DNA from: Calliphora vicina
Lineage: Eukaryota; Arthropoda; Insecta; Diptera; Calliphoridae
DNA length: 64,000 nucleotides
Assembly: GCF_958450345.1 (NCBI RefSeq)
Contig: NC_088780.1
Location: 136,972,226 to 137,036,225 of the forward strand
Direction of reading: 5' to 3'
Both the position numbers and the translations under genes were made by a program. Positions 1 to 10,982 of the stretch are shown piece after piece. The notes beneath the pieces were generated by a model. It made no database searches. It was not told the origin of the DNA and saw only the letters and a list, made by a program, of their open reading frames with translations. Position 1 is the first letter of the stretch. Each line of letters opens with the position of its first letter.

Positions 1-312
1 AATGTAGAAGATTATGCTAAGGAAGTTAGATATAGATTAGAAGTGGCACATAAGAGGGCCCGAGAACTAATTGATAGGTATAAGTTAAAACAGAAATTAA
101 ATTATGATAAGACATTGTTAGATTATACATTTAAAATAGGAGATTTAGTTTTAGTTAAAAATGAAGCAGGTCATAAATTAGATCCACAATATAAAGTACC
201 TTTTGAAATTAAAAATATAGATTTAAGAAATAATGTAACAATAATAGATAAGCAAAATAACAAAGAGCAAATAGTTCATAAGAATAGACTTAAGATTTTT
301 AACAATGAATAG
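1..312 (+). CDS. Ty3/gypsy Pol polyprotein, C-terminal integrase fragment (5' end outside window)
   Basis: The frame is open from base 1 and ends with TAG at 310-312, giving about 103 residues, so the start lies upstream of the window; a GTG at 43 is not a real start. The visible part is a lysine-rich helical stretch (HKRARELIDRYKLKQKLNYD) followed by a small beta-rich module with GDLVLVKNE, YKVPFEI and ending VVHKNRLK-like (IVHKNRLKIFN). This matches the integrase tail (GPY/F-type module) of insect Ty3/gypsy elements, possibly of the 412/mdg1 type. Integrase inserts the element cDNA in the nucleus. A polypurine tract and an LTR follow at 462-796 in the expected order, which supports the call. 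No env frame lies between the stop and the LTR. The family is firm; the subgroup is inference. Confidence 0.85.
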   Translation, partial: NVEDYAKEVRYRLEVAHKRARELIDRYKLKQKLNYDKTLLDYTFKIGDLVLVKNEAGHKLDPQYKVPFEIKNIDLRNNVTIIDKQNNKEQIVHKNRLKIFNNE

Positions 313-420
313 AATTAAAATTTTCCATTATAAAGTCTACGTAGACATATTTTAAATTACTTATAAGACATATATTTTGTAATAAAATTTAATATTAAGG
401 TTATTGTAATCATTTGTTAA

Positions 421-457
421 AGAATGTCCATACACTTAAAAACTGTATGAACATTCT
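421..457 (+). other. Hairpin upstream of the gypsy polypurine tract
   Basis: AGAATGTCCATAC (421-433) and GTATGAACATTCT (445-457) pair over 13 bases with one mismatch around an 11-base loop. It sits between the pol stop and the polypurine tract of the retrotransposon. Its role is unknown; it could be an RNA structure in the 3' part of the element transcript. Confidence 0.6.
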
Positions 458-461
458 TCCG

Positions 462-472
462 TAAAAGGGAGG
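462..472 (+). other. Polypurine tract of the gypsy element
   Basis: The purine run AAAAGGGAGG directly precedes the TGTAGC start of the LTR. That is the place and composition expected for the plus-strand primer of reverse transcription. Confidence 0.8.
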
Positions 473-796
473 TGTAGCATAAACCATATGTCAACTATAC
501 CGACAGAATATTGAAATGCAAAAGAATTAATATCATATTACAGAAACGACAAAACAGTAAACACTTTGTGTATTGTACTAATCGTTACTTAATTTTTATG
601 TGATTCTTGCGTTCAATGTTCTGTCCAACTGCTACATTCTCCACTTTAGGTTAAAATGCAATGTAAGCATTAATTTAGTATATAATCAATAAAATTTTAA
701 TAAATGGACACACTTTGCATTACCAACTCTGAGCTGTAATTTAGCTCGAGCAAAGTGGTATAAAAATAAAACAACTTTTGATTTTCTTCTCTTATA
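473..796 (+). repeat. 3' LTR of the gypsy element
   Basis: The LTR starts TGTAGCATAAA right after the polypurine tract and ends near TTATA at 795/796. The boundaries come from comparison with the reverse-complement solo LTR at 24945-25264, which matches along the whole length with scattered differences. An AATAAAATT-like stretch near 690 may hold the polyadenylation signal. The bases CTTA just outside abut the TIR of the element starting at 801, so the retrotransposon sits at the very edge of that element. Confidence 0.85.
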
Positions 797-800
797 CTTA

Positions 801-1875
801 GAGCACAAGGGATTCAAGTGAGGTTAAAGTTAATTTACAATAAAAAATGTTAGATGCTATCTGGAATATTACTTTTTAATTAATAGAGATCCTGAGATAT
901 ATTTTAATCTAACACGATAAAAAAATAGCATCTTTTATATAGAGAAATACCCAAAAATTACCTTTGAAGTAAGGAAAGTCGCACTTTGTGCTTTAATTTT
1001 TTTAAAAAAATTTCTAAATTACCTAATAAGAAAACCAAATAGACTAAATTTTATTAAATAACACTTTATTAAGAAACGCTTTTATGATTCTTTGTTACAT
1101 TTTTTGTCGTCATAATCAGGTTCCATGACATCATCAGACTCATCTTCATCCTCACTTTGACTTTCGATTCTTTCCAGAATTTCTTCCATTCTATCGTGAG
1201 GAAGTGCTTTAAACCATTCATGGTAAATTTTTGGTATATAGCAAAGAATATCCTGTAGGTTCTTGAATTTCTGGAACTTTATGGGTTTGACGCTGTTTTT
1301 TGAAGGAGGTTGGGTTAGTAACTGCACGGCTCGGCCATCATTTCGAGCTTTCAAGTTTATTGGGTGAAGTTTTCTTGCACATTCATAAGATCATCTTTGT
1401 GTGAGATGATCAGATTCAGAATTTTCAGATTCACTAATTTTTAATGGTTTTACGTACCAAAAATAATAGACAATCAACAATTATTAATATACTCGATTAC
1501 ATTATTTAATGTTACTTTTTTTGGCAAATAATCCACAAAGTGCATTAAGGTATTTGAACAGGTGCTTTGATAACAAGTGATGCAATTACTCGCTAGATTT
1601 TAGCTGATCACTTATCTGAATTCACTCATTCAGGCCATGTGAAAAATGAATTTTAATATTTTTTTAGAGCACAAATGGTTTAAGTGCACATGTACCCCTT
1701 GTGCTCCAAGCGAAACAGGTATTTTAATCACAAGCGCTAAATTTGGTAGCCATATCTCGCTAACGGATGATAATCCGAAATTCAACTCTTGTGCTATGAA
1801 CTTCTCTGAACTTCATCTACTAACTCCATATGTTAACTCAATTTTAGAAAAAAAGGCACTGAACCCCTTGTGCTC
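801..1875. mobile_element. TIR-bounded DNA transposon, family not recognised
   Basis: The left end GAGCACAAGGGATTCAAGTG (801-820) is matched in inverse by a right end reading CACTGAACCCCTTGTGCTC up to 1875. The flanks TTA and TAA fit a TA target duplication. The core CTTGTGCT recurs near the right end (about 1698, 1789 and 1868), and a GAGCACAA copy lies at 1667. These subterminal repeats could be transposase binding sites, or 1667-1707 could be a smaller nested end pair. About 1.07 kb long, with only a short minus-strand frame inside, it is probably deleted or non-autonomous. The superfamily is not assigned. Confidence 0.65.
1082..1354 (-). pseudogene. Short acidic-tailed ORF inside the TIR element, possible transposase C-terminus
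   Basis: This 90-codon minus-strand frame lies inside the 801-1875 element. It has a basic N-terminal part, a central YIPKIYHEWFKALPHD segment and an acidic tail rich in Glu, Asp and Ser (about residues 65-85) that ends in a lysine-containing stretch. Its composition is far more protein-like than the surrounding AT-rich frames. An acidic C-terminal tail after a structured segment is common in transposases of cut-and-paste elements, and the location fits. I do not recognise the family. The rest of a transposase is absent, so this is probably a 3' remnant left by internal deletion, not a host gene. The ATG may be just a methionine inside a longer lost frame. Confidence 0.4.
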
Positions 1876-2819
1876 TAAGCCCCTCATATATATAAAAAAA
1901 ATCTAAAGAGCATTAGTTGTAAAATTTAGTTACTTCAATAAAAAATCCAAAATACAAGAAATTCGAATAATGGGTATAGTAAAAATAAGTGCCGCTAAAT
2001 CTAGCACCCTTTTTATATAAATTTACAAATATATGTATGTATGTATAGTAACATATCTGAGAGCATGTTTTTTTTTTGTATATATGTACTATTAGCAAAC
2101 CCGGTTCGCTTCGGTAACATAATCGTAGTAAAATTAAAACTATGAAAGTAGTTTAGAAAAAAATTATTTTTGGCATTTAATAATGAATTTTTTTGGTAGT
2201 TTTAAGAATATATAATGAGCTTTTGCCATCGATTATAATTCATTCAGGATCATGTGTATCTAAATATTTGTATGATTCTAGATTCATTATTTTTAATATC
2301 AATCTTAAGTTTAGAGAACATGTTTCCGGCCATATTTTCAGTACAATCGGCTCAGATTTTGAAGGTTTATCAAGTTACGATTAATAATGCAATTTTATGA
2401 AATTGTTGAGTATGGTATCAAATTTGCCTAATCTACTAGGACGATCACACTTATCTGCCCAAATCAGTCATCTCTGTATATGACTAGATCTTTCTGGACC
2501 GAGTCACAAGGTTATGGAATGAAGAACATAATTTTAATAAATCTATCAGAAAGTTTATGAATATTTCAATGAAATACATGTCAGTCATATATTTGCTGTT
2601 ACTAACAAAACAAAGTATTTATCTTCAATATTCTATTTTTTAACTTCGATATTTTAACTATAAGGAATTTCTCTAATACATAGTTTCTTTGATTTCTTAA
2701 ATAAATAAAAGTAATATTCAAAAAGTACCATTACAATAAAGATCAAGTAAGCGATATTTTTTAATTTTTTTTTAATTTATTAGTGAAAAACAAAATTATG
2801 AACAAAAACTTTTGGTGTC
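1876..2819. other. Unannotated AT-rich DNA
   Basis: I see no coding frame, RNA gene or clear repeat end in this stretch. There is a short ATGTATGT run near 2034-2045. The small frames present have no recognisable motif. Confidence 0.5.
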
Positions 2820-2903
2820 GCAAATTAAAAATGCTGAAATTACAAACGGAATGACATACTTATGTATATATACCCTTGCCACTCATGGTGAAGGGTATAA
2901 AAA
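2820..2903 (-). repeat. Family A 5' terminal stub
   Basis: Read on the minus strand, it begins TATACCCTTCACCATGAGTG, continues into GGGTATATATACATAAG and then GTCATTCCGTTTGTAA. This matches the 5' hairpin end of family A at 4573-4650. Only the first ~80 bases are present, so it is a truncated copy or a solo terminus. Confidence 0.6.
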
Positions 2904-2990
2904 TACCAATTATTACAGTCTTTAGATTCTCATTCATTAGTTCCTAAATGGAGTGATTGTGAATATTTAATTACCTAAATATTTAAATTA

Positions 2991-3034
2991 TTATTTAACT
3001 TATCGGCTAACTTTTATGCCGATAAGTTAAATAA
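2991..3034. repeat. Perfect 17-bp stem hairpin
   Basis: TTATTTAACTTATCGGC (2991-3007) and GCCGATAAGTTAAATAA (3018-3034) are perfect complements around a 10-base loop. It has no T-run on one side and no gene nearby. It may be a microsatellite-sized foldback or a MITE remnant. Confidence 0.75.
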
Positions 3035-3039
3035 TTGAA

Positions 3040-3985
3040 AATATTAAAAGTACCAAATTTCAGTGTTTAAAAAGCTACGATAACTAACAAATTTTTAACT
3101 GTTGCTACAACTACTGCTCCAAAAAAGAGTATGTAGCGGTAGCAGTGGCATTTGTCTTTTTTCGTTTTCTTATTTTTTTAAAACTACTGCTACCTTCAAA
3201 ATATAAAACTCTTAACAGAGAAGTAGTAATAAAACATGAATTGTAAATGGAGTAGTAGCATAAAAATACAAATCATTGCTACTGCTCTATATCGAGTTTT
3301 AATTTTTAAGGTAGCAGTAAAGTAGCAGTTGATGCAGCAGTTAAGGTAGCAATAAAAGTAGTCAAAAAAGAAAATCTTCAGTCATAACACCAAAATTGAC
3401 AGAATTAAACTCTGTGTGTTTTTTTGTTTTGAGAGAGTTTGAAAGAATTATTCGATTTTATTCGTCTCAGATGTTCGTGTTGCTAACAGAAAGATCGTGT
3501 TTTCTGTGTGTATAACAAAAAAGCCGAACTTTTGTTTACAACACGACCAACATACACAAATATACATTCACAACAACTACACATAATATAATTTTTTGGC
3601 TGAAGATTTTTATTTTTGACTTATTTTATTGCTACCTCAACTGCTACTTAGCTGCTACTTCAACTGCTACTTCTTCTACTACCTCAACTGCTACTTCTAT
3701 TACTACTAAATTTTAAAAGTAGCAGAATTAATAAAAAACTAATGACTGCTACATCAAAACTTTTTCTTTTTTAAGGTAGCAATAGAAAATAAATTATTCT
3801 GCTACTTTTAAATTTTTCTTTTATTAGTACTACTACCTTCACATTTTGGTAGCAGTAGTAGTAATTATTGACTCCGAGTTTTTATTAATTTTTTAACTAG
3901 ACTACTTGTGTTTTTTCGTTGCTACTGCTACTTGTAGTCTAGTTTTTTAAACACTGCCAAATTTCACTGTTTCCTCTCAATATTC
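3040..3985. repeat. TAGCAGT/ACTGCTA-rich inverted repeat region (candidate foldback element)
   Basis: The region is built of many irregular GTAGCAGTAG and CTACTGCTAC units. The two strand senses alternate between blocks, with a gap of ordinary DNA near 3400-3600. The outer ends also look inverted: CAGTGTTTAAAAAGCTAC near 3061 versus GTCTAGTTTTTTAAACACTG near 3939. The layout resembles foldback-type elements with arms of short repeats. No coding frame is seen. Confidence 0.5.
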
Positions 3986-4569
3986 TCTATTTTAAACAAT
4001 TTTTTTTGACAGTTATGTCTCAAACGAATCAAATTTTTGTTCATGCTCTCAAGCAAAAAAATATGTTTTAAAAGAGCACCAAATTGTTTGCATAGATTTG
4101 ATACAACCTAATGCTTATCACTCGAATTCGAAGAACCCTGCTATTTAATTTTTATATGACTGTATGAACCAATGTTTAGAATTTAATATAACTTAATAAG
4201 TTCGAATTAAATTTATTTTCCAGTTTTTATGCTTTTTAAACAAATTTTAGTATTGTAGTCAATTTACAGAAAAACATATTTTATGAAAAAAGGCATTAAA
4301 TTACCAAAATGTACCAAATTTATATTTTGTATGTTTCGATATGTTAAGGATACGATTTAAAATTTACTGGTTTAAAAGATACAAAGGAGCAAAAATGAAT
4401 CAAAGCTCAGTTTTTACCCGTTTTCTCCCTTTAAATGTTCTGATTTCAAAAAAGTACCAGATACCTGCACTCTAATAAATTTTCATGTAAATTTCCTACA
4501 TTAATAGTAGGAAACTTTTCTCCTTCTATAATAAGGGTAAAAATACATGTTGTGTGTAAATTCAAATAT

Positions 4570-6230
4570 TTTTATACCCTCCACCACCATAAGTGGTGAA
4601 TGAGGGTATATATAAGTTTATAATTCCGTGTGTAACATTGAGAAATATTCATCTGAGCTATGTCGTCTGTCTGTCTGTCTGTCTGTGTAAAACACGCTCA
4701 CGTCCAAAATAGACAAACAAAATTGGTAAACTTGCAAGACAAATTTTTAATTGTTCTCCTAAGCAGTTTGGTATTGAAAATCAGCAAAATCGGTTCAGTG
4801 GAACCCGAATTATGAACCAAAATGTGAGACAACCTAAAAAAAAACATGATAATTTTAAAATAGTTTTTGTTATTTGTGCAAATATATTGCAGATAATTCC
4901 ATCAAATTTTACACACGTTATACCTATGTCAAAAGGACTAACTCTGGTAAAAATTATATTAATCAGTCCATGAGTTCTCCTAGCCCCCATACAAATTTCT
5001 TCTCGAAATATGGTTCTATGGTCTGTAAATGCCTACAAAATTGCAGTATCCACACAAAATTCAGGAAAAATAAGTTTCGTGCTTAAAAAAACACAACACC
5101 AAATTTTTTGTGGATCGGCCCATATTTGACCATAGCCCCCATATAAAGTTCACTTCCGAAAATCACTTAAATAAGCATAAATGTCTTATAAATATAACTA
5201 TTAAGTTTAAATTCGTCATAAATAGTCCCCATATATACCAAAATCGCTATACCTAATTATATGAAGATCGGCCAATAATTGGTTATAGCTCCCATATAAG
5301 GACCACTTCCGAAAAACACATTAACCTACATAAATATCTAAAAAAATATCAATATCAAAACCAAATTTTAGACAAATCTCTAATTTATATTTAGAAGTCA
5401 TACTACAGGATTTTGTGAATATCGGTCCATATTTGACCATAGCTCCCATATAAGGTCCACTTCCGAAAATCAGTTAAGTACTCATAAATCTCTTATAAAT
5501 AGCTTTATCATGCTAAAATTCGACACAAATAATAAGCATATACATAGAAATCACCGTACCAAATTTTACGCAGATTGGCCGATAATTGGTCCATTTCCGA
5601 AAAAGATATTAACCTTAATAAATATTTAAAACAAATCGATATCAAAATGAAATTACGCACAGATCAGTAATTTTTATCCAGCAATCATACTACTGAATTT
5701 TGTGAATATCGGTCCATATTTAACTATAGCTCCGATATAAGGTCCACTGCCGGAAATCACTAAAATCGTCATAAATTTCTTACAAATATCAGGTTGAAAC
5801 AAATTTGTTCAATATATGTATACAAAAATAAATGTACCAAATGTTACGATGATAGGCTCAGAATTGGTCAAAGCCTCCATATAAGAACCACTTCCGGAAA
5901 ACACATTAACCTGCACAAATATGCAAAATAATCTGTACTGAAACAAAATATTAAAAAATAAAATAAAATATAATTCGTCATAGCAAATAGCACTCAAATA
6001 CTTAGGCCCATAATAGGTCATAGCTTCCATATATTGAACCAAAATAGTACACAGATCAGTAATTTTTAAAATCATGCTACTGAATTTTGTGAATATCGGT
6101 CCATATTTGGCAACAACTCCAATATAAATACAAAAAATCACGTTAAAATATTTTATGACAATCGACTCATAATAAGTCATAGCTCCCATATAAGTCCCAC
6201 AACCCAATAGCTTGAAATTTGTCTAAATAT
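4570..6230 (+). mobile_element. Interspersed repeat family A, plus-strand copy
   Basis: The 5' end is a hairpin-like TATACCCTCCACCACC...GGTGAATGAGGGTATA. It is followed by a short (TCTG)n run near 4667-4687 and the phrase AACACGCTCACGTCC. The body is a loose tandem of roughly 150-250 bp modules, each carrying CATAGCTCCCATATAAG, CCACTTCCGAAAATCAC and ATAAATCTCTTATAAAT variants (about 5150, 5290, 5450, 5740, 5880, 6030 and 6190). The inverse copy at 13500-17360 shares this order. No transposase is present. The class is unknown to me; it is repetitive in the window and I recall similar phrases from calyptrate fly genomes. Confidence 0.7.
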
Positions 6231-6234
6231 ATTT

Positions 6235-6990
6235 GTGTATACTTTTTTATATTCTGTTTCTTCACTTGAGGTTAAAAAGGAAAAATTAGTCTTACTAACA
6301 ATTGTTTTTTGTGCAGATGTTTGTAACGCCCAAAAATATTAGTCCAACACTCACCTTAAAATATACCGGTCGACTTAGAATCACTTTCTGAGTAGATTAA
6401 ACGTTGTCCGTCCGTCCGCCCGTCTGGCTGGTCGGTTGGCTGACTGTCCATGTAAACCTTGTGCGCAGAGTACAGGTAGCAATTCTAAAGATATTTCGAT
6501 CAAATTTGGTACATATTATTTTTTCCCAAGGACCAAGCCTATTGAAACTGGCTGAAATCGGTCCATTATTTCACCTGGCCCCCATACAAATGTCCGTCCG
6601 AATTTGGACTTTATCGGTCATAAATGTTTATTTTATATATTTATCTCCACAAATTGCGCTCTAAATAAGTTTTGTATATACAAAACTCATGTCACCAAAT
6701 TTTGTCACGATCGGTCCATAATTAGTCATAGCTCCCATATAGACACGCTTCCGAAAATCACTTTTACGTGCATAAATCGCTTAAAAATTTTGGTATACAC
6801 ACAAAATTCAACATTGTTAACTTTCATATAGACATAAATCACACGACCTCATTTCATGCTGATCGGTCCATAATTGGTCATAGCTCCCATATAAGGCCCA
6901 CTTCCGAAAATCACTCAAAAATATAAATTATTGAAATTTTAAAAGAAAAATGTTTTTGCTCTTTTACTTAGTGTAGGGTATTACTTTCTT
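6235..6990 (+). mobile_element. Interspersed repeat family B, plus-strand copy
   Basis: Diagnostic phrases in order are CAGATGTTTGTAACGCCC (6315), CGACTTAGAATCACTTTCTGAG, a GTCCGTCCGTCCGCCCG tract (6407), GTAAACCTTGTGCGCAGAGT, GATCAAATTTGGTACATATT and then CATAGCTCCCATATA modules. The 3' end is GTAGGGTATTACTTTCTTACTTGTT (about 6974-6998). The minus copy at 61337-61690 has the same order. Directly after it, a family A-type 3' end (AAGATTCGACATGGACGAAT) runs to about 7037, so B may be nested in, or fused to, the 3' end of A. Confidence 0.7.
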
Positions 6991-7040
6991 ACTTGTTAAG
7001 ATTCGACATGGACGAATATGCTACTATTACTTGTTTTTAA

Positions 7041-8241
7041 TAAGAAATGTTTTTTTTTTTTTAGAAATAAAATGATGACAATTTGTATATTAAACGTTTA
7101 AATTATGTTTACACACTTTATGTGTAAAACTTCAATTTATGCACATTTGTTCAATTCACAACTGACGTTGTACAGTCGTATGAGTTGTAAGTCGTCTGAA
7201 TGTACAATAATTGTACAAATGTTGTTGATAATTTCTATATAAATGTTTTGTACAACACCTACAACATTTTTACATATGTTTTTCGAATGTTGTATGAAAA
7301 TTTAAGTGTTACCAAAGTTCATATTTATACATAAACAAAAAAATTCAAATATTTTAGTGAAAAATAACAGCCAAATCAGTAAATTTATTTAATTTATGAA
7401 CAACGATAATTTGTTTTAAATATTTGTCAATTGTTTGAATTTTTTACACAATGTACACATTAGTTCGCTTTCATTATTAATTTTACATATTAATAGATTT
7501 TGGAATGTTTTTTTTTTATCATCTTCGTTTGGAATTGTCAGGGCTTGGCAGGGTAAACTTACGACTTGGCGAAATTTGTGTTCACAACCACAATAGTTGT
7601 AACATACAACGTACAACATACAACTAGGTTGAGAAGTGGACAAATATGTATATGTAATTTTAAACATAAAATGCCTATTATATTATAAAAATTTCAAATA
7701 CAAATTTTGTTGGTTTTTTTGCAGATAAAATTATGTAATTGATTTTGATAAACAAATAAATAAGTAAATTTACGCATATTGTGCAATTTTCAGTCAGTCA
7801 GTCAGTCACTCGGTAACGTTGCACTTTTTTATATATAGATTTTATTTAGTCCTTACAAATCCTTGTTGTTACCTCATGTAATAATTTAAGCAAAAGAAAA
7901 AAAACATTATACTATTTTTAATTAAAAACTTTAACAATAGTTTAACTGCCAGAATTGTTCCATTTCTTTCGTTTGAACGTTTGTGAAGGTGGTTTTTCTG
8001 AATAATTCTAGAAACAAAGATGAAAAAAAAAATGAAATAAATATACAGACATGGCAGCTTAATGAGAAGTAACTACATAACAAAGATTTGTAAAATTACA
8101 GCTCAATAGTAGGAAGATTTGTTTTCTGAATTTTAATGTCATTCAAAAAATTTTTATAAAACTTCATAAATTGTGAATTTTAGAATAGGTAAGACGAATT
8201 ATGGCCTTTCTATATTAAGGTAATGATAATATCAAAAAAAT
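7041..8241. other. Unannotated DNA with a GTTGTA/TACAAC-rich patch
   Basis: Between about 7160 and 7640 the words GTTGTA and TACAAC recur in both senses (for example 7166, 7250, 7292, 7598 and 7618), suggesting a decayed foldback element. A minus frame at 7416-7667 has a few cysteines but no family signature and I do not call it a gene. A short CAGTCAGTCAGTCAGTCA run lies at about 7791-7808. Nothing else is recognised. Confidence 0.35.
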
Positions 8242-8405
8242 CAAAAGTGACACAACTCAAAGTTAGAATTTTTCTGAAATCGCAAAAAATTATATACCAA
8301 TTGAAACATAATTAAAGATATAACTGTTGTTTTAGCAACAGTTAACAACAACAAAATATAGATAAACAAGTGTATTGTGCATAATTTTGAGTTGTGTCAC
8401 TCTTG
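8242..8405. mobile_element. Small MITE with 20-bp terminal inverted repeats
   Basis: CAAAAGTGACACAACTCAAA (8242-8261) is the inverse of TTTGAGTTGTGTCACTCTTG (8386-8405) with one mismatch. The 164-bp interval is AT-rich and holds an inner stem AACTGTTG/CAACAGTT near 8325-8346. It has no coding capacity. The superfamily is unknown and the target duplication is not clear. Confidence 0.6.
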
Positions 8406-9927
8406 AACTGGGTGTGGGATATGTATGTATATTGAAAAAATAATTTAGAAATTAAGCAGACTAGAATGAATTTGTTGTCCCGGACAATTGATAACACGAC
8501 TACAGTCTACCTAAGTAATATTTGGATATACAACAATAGATAAATACACATAGATCGGAAACTGTTCTGTCAAAGGCCCTAACCCTAACTTTTTTTTCAA
8601 AATTAGTTTTTTGCATACTTCGATACATAGTCCCCTAATACAACATTGATAAAACAAAATGCCACAATATTAAATTGGTATGCGACCTTCATACAAATCT
8701 GTGTTAAAAAAATGCCAACTACACTTTAAGTTTTTTCCTTCTCCTGTAAAGTAAGAAAAACGTTAGCCTTCTATGTTAAGGTAGCGATATATTCTTTGAA
8801 TTTCTATAATATTGTAATAAATAAATTTGAAACTGAATAATAAAATTTAATTTAGACAATTTTTTGAAAAAGAATATATACTATTTAATAACAAAAGGCT
8901 CAGAAAAATATAAATTAAAAAAGAAGGGAAATATTTATTAAAGTTTCAGCTGAACTTAAGAAAACTCATAAAACAAATGCAATAATGATTTTTATTTGCA
9001 CTGCTACAACATCACTCATACTTCATCTTCAAATAACAAAATACAAAGCCAAGCAAAGTGCATTATTTGATTTGTATTCTACAACGTTAAAATGTTTGCT
9101 ATGACATGATTACTCTTTTGGCGGAAAATGCGTTAGTGTCAGTCATATTTTTTCATTTCCGCTTTTATCATATTTAAAGAGAATATGTACTCACATACAC
9201 ACAATTTCTTATTAACAACATGACAATTTCTGTGTTGTTTTCTGTAAATAAATACTAATGTGTTAGAGCGTATATTCCTGCAAATAAAAACCTTTGACTG
9301 TTTGCTACCAAACATGGTCATATTTCTTCAACTTTTATTGTTATTTTCATTCGTTTTGTTACTTCCTTACTAATGTATCTGCATCTAAATGTGAAAAATT
9401 CATAATGTTTTATTACTTCTCTAGTGAACTCTAGTACTCGAATTTGGTTGAAATGTTAAACATAAAAATTTTATAATACACGCGTTACTGAATTTATGAC
9501 TTTCATTTGAATGATAACGAAAAAAAAAGAACAAAAATATATTTGAGGGAAAAAAGCAATATAAAACTGTGATGCAACTAAGAAGAATATATTTATTTTC
9601 TAGAAGTTAAGCCGACTGTCTTGAACGGTTTTCTTCCTGAGCAAAGGTAAGTGATAAGATTAAACTTGAGGAATTTGTGCTAGAGATTTGATTAATCAAA
9701 TTAAAAGTTTTACAATGACAAATGTTTGCCAAGCACCAGGCATTTTTGGAGGAGTTCAGCAGTTAATCGTGCAAAAATTTCTTTTACACTTTGGAAAATT
9801 ATTCAAAAGTATTCTATGGTGTAAATGATTTAAAAATGCGGGATTTACAATATATGGCGTATTTTTGAATTCCCAATTAGTTATTGAACATTATAGTGTA
9901 AACAACTAAGTTTTTTTGGCTTCGAAA
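8406..9927. other. Unannotated AT-rich DNA, may include mariner 5' flank
   Basis: No gene or repeat end is recognised. The last 150 bases before 9928 may be the untranslated leader of the mariner relic, because GGCTTCGAAAATGTCGAATTTTG recurs before the second mariner at 43968. The shared sequence upstream is short, so the 5' TIR was not located. Confidence 0.4.
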
Positions 9928-10661
9928 ATGTCGAATTTTGTACCAACAAAGCGTAATATGCGGGAAGTTTTGCTTTACTTCTTTAATTTGAATCACCACA
10001 GGTTATGGTGAATATGCTCAATCGGTTTCAACGTGCGAGAGATGGTTTGTGCGGTTCAGAAGTGGTGATTTGGACACGGAAGACAAAGATTGCCCAAACC
10101 AGTCAAAAAAGTTTGAAGACCAAGTATTGGAGGCATTACTCCATGAATATTATTGTGAAACTCAACAACAGCTCGCAAAATAATTGGAAGCTACCCAAGC
10201 AGCAATTTCAAAACGTTTTCGAGCAGCAGTATTCATCCAAAAGCATGGACATTGGGTACTAAATTTTTATGTCTGAAATTATGCTTGAACGCTATAAGAG
10301 AAAATGATTTTTGCACCGAATCACTACTGGCGATTAAAAATGGATCCATTACGATAACCCGAAGCATAACAGATCGTAAGTGAAGCCCGGCCAACCAGAC
10401 CAATCGACACCAATCTGTATTTGGCGGATGCAAAAGGGTCTTATCTATTATGGGCTGCTGAAGTCTGGCCAGACCATAACAGAGAACCTGTATCGAATAC
10501 AAATGATTATCTCTGGGATACGCTTCACTTTGAAACAGAATATCTGATATTGGCTTAATTCGTTCTGGGTCCCAAAAGTTAAGCAGTTCTTTTGGCTCGG
10601 AATCCATATGTTGCCAGAAAGATGGGAAATGGTCATGGCTGACAATGGCCAATAATTTTAA
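9928..10661 (+). pseudogene. Mariner transposase relic 1
   Basis: The ATG at 9928 opens MSNFVPTKR, the start typical of one insect mariner lineage. Conserved blocks follow across shifting frames: ERWF-like helix-turn-helix text, KKFEDQVLEALL, ETQQQLAK, AISKRFRAA, a TGD-stop-KWIHYDNPK block holding the first catalytic aspartate (about 10328), YYGLLKSGQTIT and a C-terminal LPERWEMVMADNGQ. The block with the second and third catalytic residues (HDNA and SPDLAPSDY type) is missing between the QTIT and LPERW blocks, and several stops and frameshifts are present. The protein should be near 340 residues, so this copy is dead. Its start and end resemble relic 2 at 43980, suggesting one family. The TIRs were not identified. 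Confidence 0.88.
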
Positions 10662-10982
10662 TAAATTTTTATTTTGCAAAGCTAAAAATTTTTTAAAAAT
10701 ATCGCATTTTTAAGTAATATGTCCAATATAAATAATTTTTTAAACTTTTTTCTTTTCCATGGACATACAAAATTTGAAGTTGTCAAGAATTTCGAAATTT
10801 TCAATAGGTTTACATAGGTCATGTTCTTTAATGGATATGTTCAAAATACCTAAAGTAGAACTATTAATAATAAATCGCAGATTTTAAAGTTTTGTCTAGA
10901 AATCCTTTTCTTAAGTTTCAACAAAACTTGGAATGTGTAATGTCCGATGTCTTGTCGAAAAATTATGTTTCCTTAAAAATAT

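Noticed and set aside
5809..6207. 132-codon minus-strand frame
   Set aside because: It lies in family A modules and repeats MGA/MEALTYY text created by CATAGCTCCCATATAAG; it is repeat translation.
8570..8600. CCCTAACCCTAAC-like text, considered as telomeric
   Set aside because: It has only two units and dipterans generally lack this telomere repeat.
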